From Streptomyces smyrnaeus (GTDB taxonomy: Bacteria; Actinomycetota; Actinomycetes; Streptomycetales; Streptomycetaceae): a DNA stretch of 64,000 nt. This document shows, piece by piece, positions 16,880 through 27,957 of this stretch. The stretch is from NCBI RefSeq assembly GCF_017676345.1, contig NZ_JAFFZM010000009.1, positions 186,001 through 250,000 on the forward strand, read 5' to 3'. The notes under the pieces were generated by a model. The model made no database searches and was not told the origin of the DNA. It saw only the letters and a program-made list of their open reading frames with translations. The translations under genes were made by a program, and so were the position numbers. Within the stretch, counting starts at the first letter, position 1. Every line of letters begins with the position of its first letter.

Positions 16880-17590
16880 TCAGTGGACGGACACCGGAGG
16901 TGCGCCGGGCTCGCCGGGGGCGGACTTTGAGGGGGCCTCGTGGTCGGATCCGGAATTCCGCGTCCATTCCTCGTTCAGCATCTTCAGCATCTCCTCGGCG
17001 GTCACCACGCCGTGCAGGACCTGCTGTCCTTCGATCACAAAGGACGGCACCGAGGTCACACCGGCGATGCGGGCGGCGTCCTGCTGGGCGCGGACGTCTC
17101 CGGCATATCGGTCGCCGTGCAGCACCGACGCCACTTCACTGTCCGGCAATCCCACCTCTGCGGCCAGGTCCCGGAGTACGCCGTGATCGGCGATGTTGCG
17201 CAAATCGGTGTGATAGGCACGGAAGAGAGTGTCGAGCATGATGTCGCCGGCGCCGTAGTCAACGGCGAGCTGAGACAACCGGTGCGCGTCGAAAGAATTC
17301 ACCGGGCGCACCTTCTCGGGGTGGAGCGTAATACCTTCCCGAGCGCCAAGCTTTCGGATCCTGTCGAATACCTCGTCGATCTCGGAAGGCTGCATCCCGT
17401 AGTTGGTGACCATGAGGTCCGCCAGTCGATGCAGGGGCACGCGTGGCTGGTCCTTGCGCAGTTCGAAGGCGCGCCGGACGACGTGCACCTCCTGTGCGAG
17501 CGGGAAGTGTGCCATCGCCTTCTGCCAGCGGCGCTGTCCCACATAGCACCAAGGGCAGACGATGTCGGACCAGATCCGGACCCTGAGCAT
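16880..17590 (-). CDS. DsbA/FrnE-like thiol-disulfide oxidoreductase
   Basis: 236 residues, a thioredoxin fold with a helical insertion. The active site CPWC is at the very start (RIWSDIVCPWCYVGQRRW), and the cis-proline loop reads GVTSVPSFVIEG, as in the FrnE/2-hydroxychromene-isomerase-like cytoplasmic branch of DsbA proteins. No signal peptide, so it acts inside the cell. ATG 17590 is where the domain starts. FrnE was named from a polyketide cluster, but no such cluster is here. Confidence 0.88.
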   Translation of the reverse strand: MLRVRIWSDIVCPWCYVGQRRWQKAMAHFPLAQEVHVVRRAFELRKDQPRVPLHRLADLMVTNYGMQPSEIDEVFDRIRKLGAREGITLHPEKVRPVNSFDAHRLSQLAVDYGAGDIMLDTLFRAYHTDLRNIADHGVLRDLAAEVGLPDSEVASVLHGDRYAGDVRAQQDAARIAGVTSVPSFVIEGQQVLHGVVTAEEMLKMLNEEWTRNSGSDHEAPSKSAPGEPGAPPVSVH

Positions 17591-17801
17591 CAAGGGTTTC
17601 CTTCCGTGTGGAGCAGCCGGCCGCGGATCATGGTTCAACTTCAAGCGCACTTGAAGTCAAGTCGGAGCTGGAAGCACCTCAAGGGGCACCCGAGCCCATT
17701 CAGTTCCGAAGAAGTGTCCGGCACTGGTCTCCGGGCTCCTGGGAGGAAGGAAACCTCCGGATCCATCCTGAACATCCGCCAAGTCGGGACTTCGCAGGCG
17801 T

Positions 17802-18626
17802 CTACGCCGTGAAGAAGTCGGTGAGTGCGCGGCCGATGTCGGTGGGGGCGTTCTCCGTGGGGATGTGATCCGCATGTGGGATGCGGACGAGTGAGGTGTG
17901 GGGGATCTCCGAGGCGAACCGCTCGGCGTATTCGACCTTCTCGTGGAGGTCGTCCTCGCCCCAGATCAGCAGCTTGGGCGTGGTGGACCGCCGCAGTGCG
18001 GGAACGAGGTCGAGGGTGTAGCGGTTGTCGGCCGCGGCCGCCAGGGCCATCCAGGAGCGGCGAACCCGCCCATCGGTCCACGGGGCGACATAGTCCGCGA
18101 TCAACGGCTCGGTGGCGGCACTGCCCAGCACTCTGGTGACCGCCTGTCGGCGGGCGGCGAGCACGTCCTCGGCCGTGTCCCCCTCCCGGAACCGGGCCAC
18201 GTGGGGCGCGGGCCAGGAGTCGTAGAGAACCGAGTTGACCAGGGCGAGCCGGGACACTTCGAGCAGGTCGTGGGCGAGGAGGTGCTGGGCGATGGCGCCA
18301 CCGATGTCGTGGCCTGCCACGGCGACGGGGCGGGGGAGGTGCAGCGCGGAGGCGAATCGTGTCACCCAGTCGGCGAGGGCCGGAACCGTGGCTGTTTCCG
18401 GGGTGAGTCGGCCTCCTGAGCGTCCCAGTCCGGGCAGGTCGACGGCGAGGGGCCGCAGCCCCGCGTCGGCGAGGTGGCCCAGCACAGGGAGCCAGACACG
18501 GCTCCAGTACGTGCCGTGCAGCAGCAGGACGGGCGGTCCGTCGTGCCCCGCGGTCAGATAGCTGGTCGGTTCGCCGTCGACCTGGACTTCGGTCCGCAGC
18601 ACTGTCGTTTCGGTGGTTTCCCTCAT
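17802..18626 (-). CDS. Alpha/beta hydrolase of the haloalkane dehalogenase/epoxide hydrolase type
   Basis: 274 residues. HGTYWSRVWLPVL is the oxyanion region; the nucleophile motif GHDIGG carries Asp, as in epoxide hydrolases and haloalkane dehalogenases rather than Ser esterases; GEDDLHEKVEYAERF and HADHIPTE supply the acid and His. ATG 18626 was taken as the start; the upstream extension would run into the divergent regulator's promoter. It is divergent from a GlxA-type regulator 70 nt away, which may control it. Confidence 0.85.
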   Translation of the reverse strand: MRETTETTVLRTEVQVDGEPTSYLTAGHDGPPVLLLHGTYWSRVWLPVLGHLADAGLRPLAVDLPGLGRSGGRLTPETATVPALADWVTRFASALHLPRPVAVAGHDIGGAIAQHLLAHDLLEVSRLALVNSVLYDSWPAPHVARFREGDTAEDVLAARRQAVTRVLGSAATEPLIADYVAPWTDGRVRRSWMALAAAADNRYTLDLVPALRRSTTPKLLIWGEDDLHEKVEYAERFASEIPHTSLVRIPHADHIPTENAPTDIGRALTDFFTA

Positions 18627-18696
18627 GGGGCCACTGTGGTCTGTGCGCGCCCCGCGGCCGAGAGTCAAGAAAGACGTCCAAGGGTACATTCGTGCC

Positions 18697-19647
18697 ATGA
18701 GACCTCATCGGGTGGTGGCCCTGCTCAACCCGCCTCAGTCGCCGTTCGAGCTCGCCTGCGCCACCGAGGTCTTCGGCACCGTCCCGCGGGACGAGTCACC
18801 CCGCTACAGCTTCCGGATCTGTGCCGAACACCCAGGCCCTGTGCGGACCACGGCCGGCTACGAGATGCTCGTCGACGCGGGGCTGGAGGCCCTGGAGCAG
18901 GCGGACACCGTGGTCGTCCCCGGCTGGCAGCCGCCCGGCGCTCCCGCGCCACCGACCGTCATCGCGGTGCTGCGGGCCGCCCACCGGCGCGGGACGAGGA
19001 TCGTCGCCATCTGCACGGGCGCCTTCGTGCTCGCTCAGGCCGGACTGCTCGACGGCCGCCGCGCCACCACCCACTGGCGCGACACCGCCCGACTCGCGGC
19101 CGCCTTCCCCGAGGTGCAGATCGACCAGGACGTGCTGTTCGTGGACCACGGCGACGTGGCGACCAGCGCCGGAACCGGCGCGGGCATCGACCTGTGCCTG
19201 CATCTGGTACGTTCCGACCACGGCGCGGCCTACGCCGCCCAGATCGCCAGGAACATGGTGCTGCCGCCGCACCGGGAGGGCAGTCAACTCCAGTACGCGG
19301 CACAGCCCGTTCCGGCCAAGACGGACGAGTCGTTGGCGCCGGTGCTGGAGTGGGCCACCTCCAGGCTCGACACCCGGCTGACGCTCGACTGCCTTGCCGA
19401 ACGCGCCGGGCTCTCCCGTCGGACCCTTGCCCGGCGGTTCGCCGAACAGCTCGGTACCAGCCCGGGACAGTGGCTGCTCGGTCGGCGCATCGACGCGGCG
19501 CGGGTGTTGCTGGAGCAGACCGACCTGCCGGTCGAAGCCATCGCCACCCGTGTCGGACTCACCTCGGCAGTCAACCTGCGCCGCCGTTTCCGGACGCATA
19601 TGGGCACCACACCGGGCGCCTACCGACGCGCCTTCAGCCAAACCTGA
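18697..19647 (+). CDS. GlxA-type AraC regulator (DJ-1/PfpI domain)
   Basis: 316 residues. N-terminal DJ-1/PfpI-like domain with the family's cysteine loop (IVAICTGAFVLAQAGLLDGR) and TTHWRDTARLA, then an AraC DNA-binding domain with two helix-turn-helix units ending MGTTPGAYRRAF. Members usually act as activators; the DJ-1-like part is a ligand domain, not an active protease. ATG 18697 was chosen as the start of the first beta strand (RPHRVVALLNPP). Its likely target is the divergent hydrolase. Confidence 0.9.
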   Translation: MRPHRVVALLNPPQSPFELACATEVFGTVPRDESPRYSFRICAEHPGPVRTTAGYEMLVDAGLEALEQADTVVVPGWQPPGAPAPPTVIAVLRAAHRRGTRIVAICTGAFVLAQAGLLDGRRATTHWRDTARLAAAFPEVQIDQDVLFVDHGDVATSAGTGAGIDLCLHLVRSDHGAAYAAQIARNMVLPPHREGSQLQYAAQPVPAKTDESLAPVLEWATSRLDTRLTLDCLAERAGLSRRTLARRFAEQLGTSPGQWLLGRRIDAARVLLEQTDLPVEAIATRVGLTSAVNLRRRFRTHMGTTPGAYRRAFSQT

Positions 19648-19741
19648 CGGCGGAGTCGGGCGCCGCATCCGCCTTCGCGAGCGGAACACCGAGCCGATCG
19701 TGCTCAGCCCTGGTTTCCCAGGAGCTCATGCGACTCGACCC

Positions 19742-20503
19742 CTACGCACGCAGGCCGAGGGCGTCGGACAGGTCGCGTAGGCACTCCTCGAAGACGGGCT
19801 CCAGGTCGGAGTAGGCGAAGTCGAGTTGGTGCAGGACTTCCATGCACAGCAGGCCGTACAGCCTGGTCCAGCAGGACAGGAAGACGTGCGCGGCCTCGGG
19901 GGGCAGGCGCCCGTCGATGCCGGCGGAGTAGGCGGTCAGTTGCTCGCGCAGCGAGGCGGGCAGGTCGTCCAGCTCGGGCACCGGGAAAGGTCGTGTGTTC
20001 CACAGCTCGACCGTCAGGTCCAGCAGGACCCGCTCGAAACGCTGCCCGGCCTGGTGGCGCGCCGAGTCCGACTGCCGGTTGGTCGGGGTGATCGGGCTGG
20101 CGAAGATCCAGCCGAACTCGGCGGGGTGGGCGCGTGCCCAGGCGCGCATGGCTCGGCAGGCCGCGAGGATGCGTTCGCCGACCGGCGCGTCGGCGTGGGC
20201 GTCACGGGCGTGCTCCATGGCAGTGGTCAACTCGAGGAAGAAGTCCGCTGTCACCGCGCCGACCAACTCGTCGTGGCCGGCGTAGTAGTGGTACAGGGCC
20301 GGGCCGCTCATGCCCACCTGTCTGGCGACCGCGTTGATGGTCACCGCAGCCGATCCCTGTTCGACCAGGAGCTTGCGCGCGGCCGCGTGGATCTCCCCGA
20401 GGGTCGCCCGGCGCAGCCTCTCCCGCCTGCTGCTGGTCCCTGCGGACATCGTCACCCCTCTTGTCGCTCCGTCGGCCCCGTCGGCCGCTGGCTCCGTTGA
20501 CAT
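19742..20503 (-). CDS. TetR-family regulator
   Basis: 253 residues with a TetR helix-turn-helix (residues 34-80: GEIHAAARKLLVEQGSAAVT, VARQVGMSGPALYHYYAGHD) and a WHG-type C-terminal domain (AHPAEFGWIFASPI). ATG 20503 or ATG 20449 (MSAGTSS) could be the start. A 38-bp inverted repeat begins 18 nt from its start and lies between it and the divergent small-membrane-protein/FAD-monooxygenase pair, which it probably represses together with itself. Confidence 0.9.
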   Translation of the reverse strand: MSTEPAADGADGATRGVTMSAGTSSRRERLRRATLGEIHAAARKLLVEQGSAAVTINAVARQVGMSGPALYHYYAGHDELVGAVTADFFLELTTAMEHARDAHADAPVGERILAACRAMRAWARAHPAEFGWIFASPITPTNRQSDSARHQAGQRFERVLLDLTVELWNTRPFPVPELDDLPASLREQLTAYSAGIDGRLPPEAAHVFLSCWTRLYGLLCMEVLHQLDFAYSDLEPVFEECLRDLSDALGLRA

Positions 20504-20520
20504 CCTAGGGTGTCTATGCT

Positions 20521-20558
20521 TCCTTAGGGCTTCTAAATCAATCTAGAACCTCTAAGGA
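20521..20558. promoter_or_regulatory. Large operator palindrome between TetR and FAD-monooxygenase operons
   Basis: TCCTTAGGGCTTCTAAA (20521-20537) and TCTAGAACCTCTAAGGA (20542-20558) form an inverted repeat with 14 of 17 arm positions paired. It is AT-rich against the local background and ends 6 nt before the small ORF start, so a bound repressor would block that promoter. Confidence 0.8.
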
Positions 20559-20564
20559 ATGCGC

Positions 20565-20699
20565 ATGGAGTACTGGTGGTGGGTCCTTCTCGTGCTGCTG
20601 CTCGTCATGGCCGTGTGGTGGGGGTTGTCCAGGTCCGCCCATGTCCGTCGCGGCTCACGACCCCGGAAGACAACGACCATCAAGGAGACTCGGCGATGA
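20565..20699 (+). CDS. 44-residue tryptophan-rich single-helix membrane protein
   Basis: A short frame, ATG 20565 to TGA 20699. It begins MEYWWWVLLVLLLVMAVWWG, one membrane helix flanked by tryptophans, and has a strongly basic tail (RRGSRPRKTTTIKETRR), giving an expected N-out/C-in topology. Its stop overlaps the next start (ATGA), so it is translationally coupled to the FAD monooxygenase. Support for a real gene: directly downstream of the operator palindrome, the 4-nt overlap, and the sharp membrane-helix pattern. It may anchor or regulate the enzyme, or be a small exporter partner; this is inference. Confidence 0.65.
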   Translation: MEYWWWVLLVLLLVMAVWWGLSRSAHVRRGSRPRKTTTIKETRR

Positions 20700-21799
20700 A
20701 GGTGATCATCGTGGGGGGTGGCATAGGCGGGCTGACCGCAGCTGTCGCTTTCCATCAGCGCGGCTGGCAGGTGGAGGTCCTCGAACGGGCTCCGGAATTC
20801 ACCGAGATCGGTGCGGGAGTCTCGATCCAGCCCAACGGTCTGCGAGCGCTGGACACGCTGGGCCTCGGCGATCGTCTGCGCTCCTGCGGGCCGGCCGATC
20901 CACCGGCGGGCATCCGTCGTGCGAACGGGAGCTGGCTGATCCGCAACAACATCGACGACCTGAAACTCCGCTTCGGTCAGTGGGCGACCGTGCATCGGGC
21001 CGCCCTGGTCGACCTGCTGCGCGCGGCCCTGCCCGCACAGGCGCTGCGGCCCGGCACCGAGGTGCGCGGTGCGGGGCCCGACGGCACGGTCCGGCACGGT
21101 GGAGGCACCTACGCCGCGGATCTCGTGGTGGGCGCCGACGGCGTGCACAGCGCGACACGGCGTTCCCTGTGGCCCCACATGCCCGGGCCGCGCTACGTCG
21201 GATACACCACCTGGCGCTTCATCGCGCCACCCCAGCCCATCGAGGGGAGCGTGGAAACGTGGGGCCGAGGCGAACGCTTCGGGTATGCGCCGATGCCGGA
21301 CGGCCGCATCTACTGCTACGTACTGGCCAACGCCCCGATCGGCTCGCACGTCCACCTGGAGCGGCTGCGCGAGCGCTTCGCACACTGGCACGGCCTCGTC
21401 CCCACACTCCTGGACACCGCGGACGAGGACGCGGTGCTGCAGCACGACACGTACGAGCTGCCGGAGCTGGCCACCTACGTCTCCGGGAAGGTCGCAGTGA
21501 TCGGAGACGCCGCACACGCCATGACCCCCAACCTGGGGCAGGGCGCCTGCCAGGCACTTGAGGACGCGGTCACCCTCGCCGCGACGGCGGACACCCTCGG
21601 GGTGCGTGCGGGGCTGGAGGAATACGACCGCCTCCGCAGACCGCGCACCCAGATGATCGCCCGCCGCTCCCGGCAGATCGGCGCTCCCGCGCACTGGACA
21701 TCCCCGCCCCTGGCCGCCCTGCGAGACGTGGCTCTCCCACTTCTGCCCGAGGGGCTCATCAGCCGCTCGGCGGCGGCCGCCTACACCTGGACGCCCTGA
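20696..21799 (+). CDS. FAD-dependent aromatic monooxygenase
   Basis: 367 residues of the PHBH-like flavoprotein hydroxylase family. VIIVGGGIGGLTAAVAFHQR is the Rossmann FAD site, VVGADGVHSATRR the DG motif, and VAVIGDAAHAMTPNLGQGAC the GD motif; all three are intact. It would hydroxylate an aromatic substrate with NAD(P)H and oxygen. ATG 20696 overlaps the small membrane gene's stop. It is downstream of, and divergent from, a TetR gene with a strong operator, so it is probably induced by its substrate or a related drug. Confidence 0.92.
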   Translation: MKVIIVGGGIGGLTAAVAFHQRGWQVEVLERAPEFTEIGAGVSIQPNGLRALDTLGLGDRLRSCGPADPPAGIRRANGSWLIRNNIDDLKLRFGQWATVHRAALVDLLRAALPAQALRPGTEVRGAGPDGTVRHGGGTYAADLVVGADGVHSATRRSLWPHMPGPRYVGYTTWRFIAPPQPIEGSVETWGRGERFGYAPMPDGRIYCYVLANAPIGSHVHLERLRERFAHWHGLVPTLLDTADEDAVLQHDTYELPELATYVSGKVAVIGDAAHAMTPNLGQGACQALEDAVTLAATADTLGVRAGLEEYDRLRRPRTQMIARRSRQIGAPAHWTSPPLAALRDVALPLLPEGLISRSAAAAYTWTP

Positions 21800-22407
21800 C
21801 GCCCCCGCCTCCCGGACGACTCCCTCCGCCCGCCTGCTCGAGTCCGGCCCGATCGGTGGCGCGCGAACGCCTCGGGGCCGCCCCCTGCCGCATCCTGGAA
21901 AACGTACGTCCTCACAGGTCACGAGGGACGCCTTCGTCATCGAGGGGCTCGTGGGCGTGCATCGCTCGGTGGGGGCGCCTTCAAAGCTTGCGCACGAATT
22001 GCACACAACCCCTCTGCAGGCGGGCTCCGATGGTCTACATTGACCGTGCTTCGCATGTTTGGACACGAGGCGACAAATATTGATCTAAAGGTCAAGCGCT
22101 GCGAAAAGCCAGTAATCCTGTCTCTGGCGCCAGATCCATGGGTGCTCGATTCTTGGATCCCGAGCCGGGGTCCCGGGGGCGGGGAGCACCCGAGGTTCGA
22201 CGAGTTCCAGGCACCTCGACGGTTGGGCAGGACATACGAGTCCCTGTCGCCCGGTGGGTGTGGTCAAGCACTGCTGCAACAGCCTGAGGCCATTCGCGGG
22301 GGCGGAGGCCGTCCAGGGGGAGGAACAGCGCGGCGCGGGGGGCGGGGGCCTCCCGCAGGAACAGTGTTGGGCGAATACGTCGAACCACTGGTGACCTGGG
22401 GGGTCCT
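21800..22407 (+). other. Leader region of the exopolysaccharide locus
   Basis: 608 nt without a supported gene. An AT-rich island near 22060-22095 in otherwise GC-rich DNA is the best place for the promoter, leaving a leader of about 300 nt. The leader is rich in G-runs (for example around 22165-22180 and 22300-22350), but I could not fit a known riboswitch. No terminator for the upstream FAD gene was seen. Confidence 0.4.
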
Positions 22408-23886
22408 GTGCGGCAGGGCGAATTAGTCGACCCGTTTCCGTCTGCGCGTGAGCGTCTGGCGAACGGGGCAATCAGCCGGCCCGCGATCGATTGGGAGCAG
22501 CGGTACCGCCGTACCGTGATCGCGAGCGACACCGTGGCCACCGCCTTCGTGGTGGCGGCGATCGGCATCTTCTTCGGGGCCCGGGACGCGGCCAACTGGC
22601 ACGAGAAGTGGGGCATTCTCGCATTCGGCACCGAACTGCTGGTGCTGGGAGCGCTTGCGGTGAGCCGGGCTTGGGCTCCGGCCGCGCTCGGTGAGGGCGC
22701 CGAGGAGTTCCGCCGGCTCGGACGCTCGCTGTTCACGGCGGCCGTCGTACTGGCGCTCGGCGGGATAGCCCTCACCTCGCGCAACATCAAGCTCTGGATC
22801 TTCGTGGCGATCCCCGCGATCGCGCTCGTCACCATGACCGCGCGGTATCTGCTGCGTCTCTCGCTGCACAAGCAGCGGACGGAGGGAAAGTGCCTGCGGC
22901 CGGTGCTCGCGGCCGGGAGTCCGGCCACCGTGCGCGATCTGATCGCCCGGGTCCGTAAGTTCCCGCACCTCGGCTGGCGGGTGGAGGCGGTGTGCACCCC
23001 GGACGGCCTCGGTTCCGACGGCGACCACCTGGACGGGGTGCCGGTCGTCGGCCGGCTGGCCGACGTCGCAGGCCATGTCCGCCGGGACGGCTACCGCGTT
23101 GTCGCGGTCACACCGGATCCGCACTGGTCACCGGACCAACTGCAGCGGCTGGCCTGGAACCTCGAGGGCAGCGACGCCGAGATGGTCGTGGCCCCCGTAC
23201 TGATGGAGGTGGCCGGCCCGCGGCTGCACGTCGACGCGGTGCTCGGGATACCGCTGCTGCGGGTCAGCATGCCGGCCTTCACCGGGGTACGCCGCGCGGT
23301 CAAGGAGGCCGTCGACCGGATGGGCGCGGCGCTGTTGCTGGTGCTGTTCGCACCGCTGATGGTGCTCGTCGGACTGCTCGTGCTGGCGGACAGCCGGGGT
23401 GGGGCGTTCTACCGCCAGCGCAGGGTCGGCAAGGACGGCCGCGAGTTCACCATCCTCAAGTTCCGCACCATGGTCGCCGGGGCCGACCGGGTACGTGCCG
23501 AGCTGGCCGATCGCAACGAGGGCGCCGGGCTGCTGTTCAAGCTTCGCCGGGATCCGCGGGTGACCCGGGTGGGAGCGGTGCTGCGGCGGCACTCGATCGA
23601 CGAACTCCCGCAGCTTTTCAACGTACTCACCGGGTCGATGTCGCTCGTCGGTCCGCGGCCTCCGCTGCCGGAGGAATCCGCTGCGTACGGCCCGGACATC
23701 CGGCGTCGGCTGCTGGTCAAGCCCGGGCTCACGGGCCTGTGGCAGATCAGCGGACGCAGCGATCTGCCGTGGGAGGAGGCGGTCCGGCTGGACCTGCGGT
23801 ACGTGGAGGACTGGTCGCTCGCCCTGGACGCGGTGATCTTGTGGAAGACCTTGCGTGTGGTGCTTCGTGGCCAGGGGGCCTACTGA
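22408..23886 (+). CDS. Polyprenyl-phosphate sugar-1-phosphate transferase (initiating enzyme)
   Basis: 492 residues. The first 170 hold about four or five membrane helices; a CoA-binding-like domain follows (PVLAAGSPATVRDLIARVRK); residues 296-492 are the bacterial sugar transferase domain with a re-entrant hydrophobic helix, YRQRRVGKDGREFTILKFRT and LPQLFNVLTGSMSLVGPRPP. This is the WbaP/CpsE-type enzyme that moves hexose-1-phosphate onto undecaprenyl phosphate to begin each repeat unit at the inner face of the membrane. GTG 22408 with GGGGGG upstream. It is the first gene of the locus, 81 nt before the next. Confidence 0.93.
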   Translation: MRQGELVDPFPSARERLANGAISRPAIDWEQRYRRTVIASDTVATAFVVAAIGIFFGARDAANWHEKWGILAFGTELLVLGALAVSRAWAPAALGEGAEEFRRLGRSLFTAAVVLALGGIALTSRNIKLWIFVAIPAIALVTMTARYLLRLSLHKQRTEGKCLRPVLAAGSPATVRDLIARVRKFPHLGWRVEAVCTPDGLGSDGDHLDGVPVVGRLADVAGHVRRDGYRVVAVTPDPHWSPDQLQRLAWNLEGSDAEMVVAPVLMEVAGPRLHVDAVLGIPLLRVSMPAFTGVRRAVKEAVDRMGAALLLVLFAPLMVLVGLLVLADSRGGAFYRQRRVGKDGREFTILKFRTMVAGADRVRAELADRNEGAGLLFKLRRDPRVTRVGAVLRRHSIDELPQLFNVLTGSMSLVGPRPPLPEESAAYGPDIRRRLLVKPGLTGLWQISGRSDLPWEEAVRLDLRYVEDWSLALDAVILWKTLRVVLRGQGAY

Positions 23887-23967
23887 TGCGCGGGGGTTCG
23901 TTGCTCGACAGTTCCGCCGGCGCATCTACCGCAGGCCGCAGGGGCCTGCCTGGGGGAGGAACGGGTC

Positions 23968-25279
<1,312 letters not shown>

Positions 25280-25290
<11 letters not shown>

Positions 25291-26560
25291 CATAACGTCC
25301 GGCGGCACAGCCGGCGGCGACCGGCCGGGACGGCGCGCGCTGATCCTGGTGGAGAACCTGTCGGTGCCCTTCGACCGGCGGGTGTGGCAGGAGTGCACGA
25401 CGCTGCGCGACGCGGGCTGGACGGTGCACGTCATCTGTCCCCGGGGGGAGAAGCGGGACACGGAGCCGGAGGCGGAGATCGACGGGGTGCGGATCCACCG
25501 CTACCCGCTGCGCGCGGCCACCGGAGGGCCGGCCGGCTATCTGCGGGAGTACGGATCGGCGCTGTGGCACACGGTCCGGCTGGCCCGCAGGATCGGCCCG
25601 GTCGACGTCGTCCACGCCTGCAACCCGCCCGACCTGCTGTTCCTGCCGGCGCTGTGGCTCAAGCGGCGCGGCGCGCGGTTCGTCTTCGACCAGCACGACC
25701 TGGTACCCGAGCTGTATCTCTCCCGGTTCGACCGCGGCCAAGACCTGCTCTACCGCGCCGTGTGCGCACTGGAACGGCTGACCTACCGGGCCGCGGACGT
25801 CGTGCTCGCCACCAACGACAGCTACCGGGAGGTCGCGCTGCGCCGCGGCGGGCGGCGGCCGGGGGACGTCTTCGTGGTGCGCAGCGCACCCGACATCGAC
25901 CGGTTCCACGCCGTACCGCCGGAGCCGGAGTTGAAGCGCGGCAAGCCTCATCTGCTGTGCTACCTGGGGGTCATGGGCCCGCAGGACGGCGTCGACTACG
26001 CCTTGCGGGCGCTGGCGAAGCTGCGCGACGAGTTCGAAAGGACCGATTGGCACGCGGTGTTCGTCGGCGGCGGCGACACCTTCGACGCGATGGTGGAGCT
26101 GTCCGGGCGGCTCGGGCTCACGGAGCAGGTGGAGTTCACCGGGCGCGTCCCGGACGCCGATCTGGTGCGCTACCTGTCCACCGCTGACGTGTGCCTCTCG
26201 CCCGATCCGCGCAATCCGCTCAACGATCTGTCCACCATGAACAAGGTCCTGGAGTACATGGTGATGGGCCGGCCGATCGTCTCGTTCGACCTGAAGGAGG
26301 CCCGAGTCTCGGCCGGGGACGCCGCCGTCTACGCGCCCGCCGACGACGAGTCCGAATTCGCCGGGCTCATCGCGCTGCTGCTGGACGATCCGCAACGGCG
26401 GGCCCGCATGGGCAAGATCGGCCAGGAGCGGATCAACGGGCAGCTTTCCTGGCGGAACTCGCAAGCGTCGCTGCTCGCCGCCTACGACGTCGCCTGCCGT
26501 GGCCGCACTCCGGTGTCGACGGGCGGCCCCGTCCCGACAGGGAAGAGGCGGCGCCGTTGA
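25280..26560 (+). CDS. Family 4 glycosyltransferase
   Basis: About 426 residues with a GT-B fold: ILVENLSVPFDRRVWQECTT at the N-terminus; the C-terminal donor domain has YLGVMGPQDGVDYALRA, VEFTGRVPDADLVRYLSTAD and a nucleotide-binding region with LNDLSTMNKVLEYMVMGRPI. It adds a sugar to the lipid-linked repeat. The start is uncertain: no ATG or GTG fits, and TTG 25280, which overlaps the dehydrogenase gene by 11 nt, is the likeliest. The next gene overlaps it by 4 nt. Confidence 0.88.
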
Positions 26561-27957
26561 GCGATGACACGATACGCCTGGTCACCATCGGGCGGATTCT
26601 CCGTCGGCGCTGGCGGCTGCTCACCGTCCTCGCCGTGATCGGCGCGCTGGTCGGATACGGCACCTCGGTGCTGTTCCCGCCGCGTTACACGGCGTCGGCA
26701 TCGGTACTGCTGCCGGGGCAGTGGGAGGAGCGCGAACTGCTGACCCAGGCGGAGATCGCGACCAGTTCGGCGGTGGTCGACCGGGCGGCCGCCACACTCC
26801 GCTGGAAGGGCGTCGGCGGCGGCGAGCTGCGGGATCGGGTGAGCGCCAGGACAGCCGACGGGAACATCATCAAGATCTCCGGCACGGCCGGCACCCCGCA
26901 GCGCGCGCAGCAGCTCTCCGACCGGGTGGCCCAGCAATTCGTCACGTTCGCCGCGCGGATCGCGGACGAGAGCGCCGACCCGGACGCGGCGGCGGGGGCC
27001 GAGGCACTGCGGCAGAAGGTGGCGCAGACCAACCGCCGCATCACCGACCTGGCCGATGCGGCCGATCCGGGGCGGACCGTGGAGGGCGTGCAGGCCCGCA
27101 CCGAGCTGGAGAAGCTGCGTACCGCGCTGCAGGAAGCCATGAAGAAGCTGGACGACGCCGCCCCGGCGACCAACAAGGCCGGCATGGTCGTCATGGGGCC
27201 GGCGGCCCGGCCGACCGGCGAGGCGCCGCCGACCAGGACGCAACTCGTCGTCGCCGGGGCGCTGCTGTTCTTCCTGCTCGCGGTCCTCGGCCATCTGGCC
27301 GCCGCCCGGGTGAGCCGCCGGCTTTGCACCGAACCGGAGATCGCCGCGGCGCTGGGCTCGGTGCTGCTGGGTACCGTCGAGGTGTCTGACGAACGGCCCG
27401 CCCACCGGCCCGGAGGCAGCGGCCCATGGGCCCGGATCCGCCGGCTGCTGGGCGTCGACACCCGGTGGCACCTGCCGACCCCGCGGATGTCCGGCGACGA
27501 GGCCGACAGGCGGATCCGCTACCGGCGGGTGTGCGCCCGCCTGCGGGAGCAGCTGCCGGCCGCCGGGCAGCTGCTGGTTGTCGTACCGGACGGCGACGAG
27601 ATCGCCCGCCGGGCCGCCGGGCAGCTCGTCGCCGAGGCCGAGAGCGATCCTTCCTGTCACTCTTCGAGTACGGAGCACCCCCTGTCGCTGGTGGGAGTTC
27701 CGGTGTCCCGGCCGCTGGTGCCGGACCGCGACACCGAGTCCGGCGCCCTGGTCGTGCTCAGCGCGGGCAGCTGGACCGCGGGGGAGCTCGCCGGCATCGC
27801 CGAGGCGTGCGCGGACGCGGGGCACGAGGTCGTCGGAGTCGTCGTCGCCGGCACGGTCCGGGCCCGTCCCACGCGTACCCGGTCGGCCGGCCGTCCTCCG
27901 CAGCACGCCACGCCGTCGAGCGCGGTCGGTGGCGCCGTGAGGGGAGGTTCGGTGTGA
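26557..27957 (+). CDS. Wzz-like chain-length/co-polymerase membrane protein 1
   Basis: 466 residues. Membrane helix at residues 21-41 followed by PPRYTASASVLLPG, the Wzz/YveK entry; a periplasmic-type helical region 50-215 with coiled-coil-like stretches; a second helix at about 229-248. The remaining 200 residues look like the remains of a BY-kinase-type domain: it has beta-strand stretches such as LLVVVPDGDEIARRAAG but no Walker A, so no kinase is expected. It probably sets polymer length with Wzy. TTG 26557 overlaps the previous stop (TTGA). Confidence 0.82.
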   Translation: MSDDTIRLVTIGRILRRRWRLLTVLAVIGALVGYGTSVLFPPRYTASASVLLPGQWEERELLTQAEIATSSAVVDRAAATLRWKGVGGGELRDRVSARTADGNIIKISGTAGTPQRAQQLSDRVAQQFVTFAARIADESADPDAAAGAEALRQKVAQTNRRITDLADAADPGRTVEGVQARTELEKLRTALQEAMKKLDDAAPATNKAGMVVMGPAARPTGEAPPTRTQLVVAGALLFFLLAVLGHLAAARVSRRLCTEPEIAAALGSVLLGTVEVSDERPAHRPGGSGPWARIRRLLGVDTRWHLPTPRMSGDEADRRIRYRRVCARLREQLPAAGQLLVVVPDGDEIARRAAGQLVAEAESDPSCHSSSTEHPLSLVGVPVSRPLVPDRDTESGALVVLSAGSWTAGELAGIAEACADAGHEVVGVVVAGTVRARPTRTRSAGRPPQHATPSSAVGGAVRGGSV

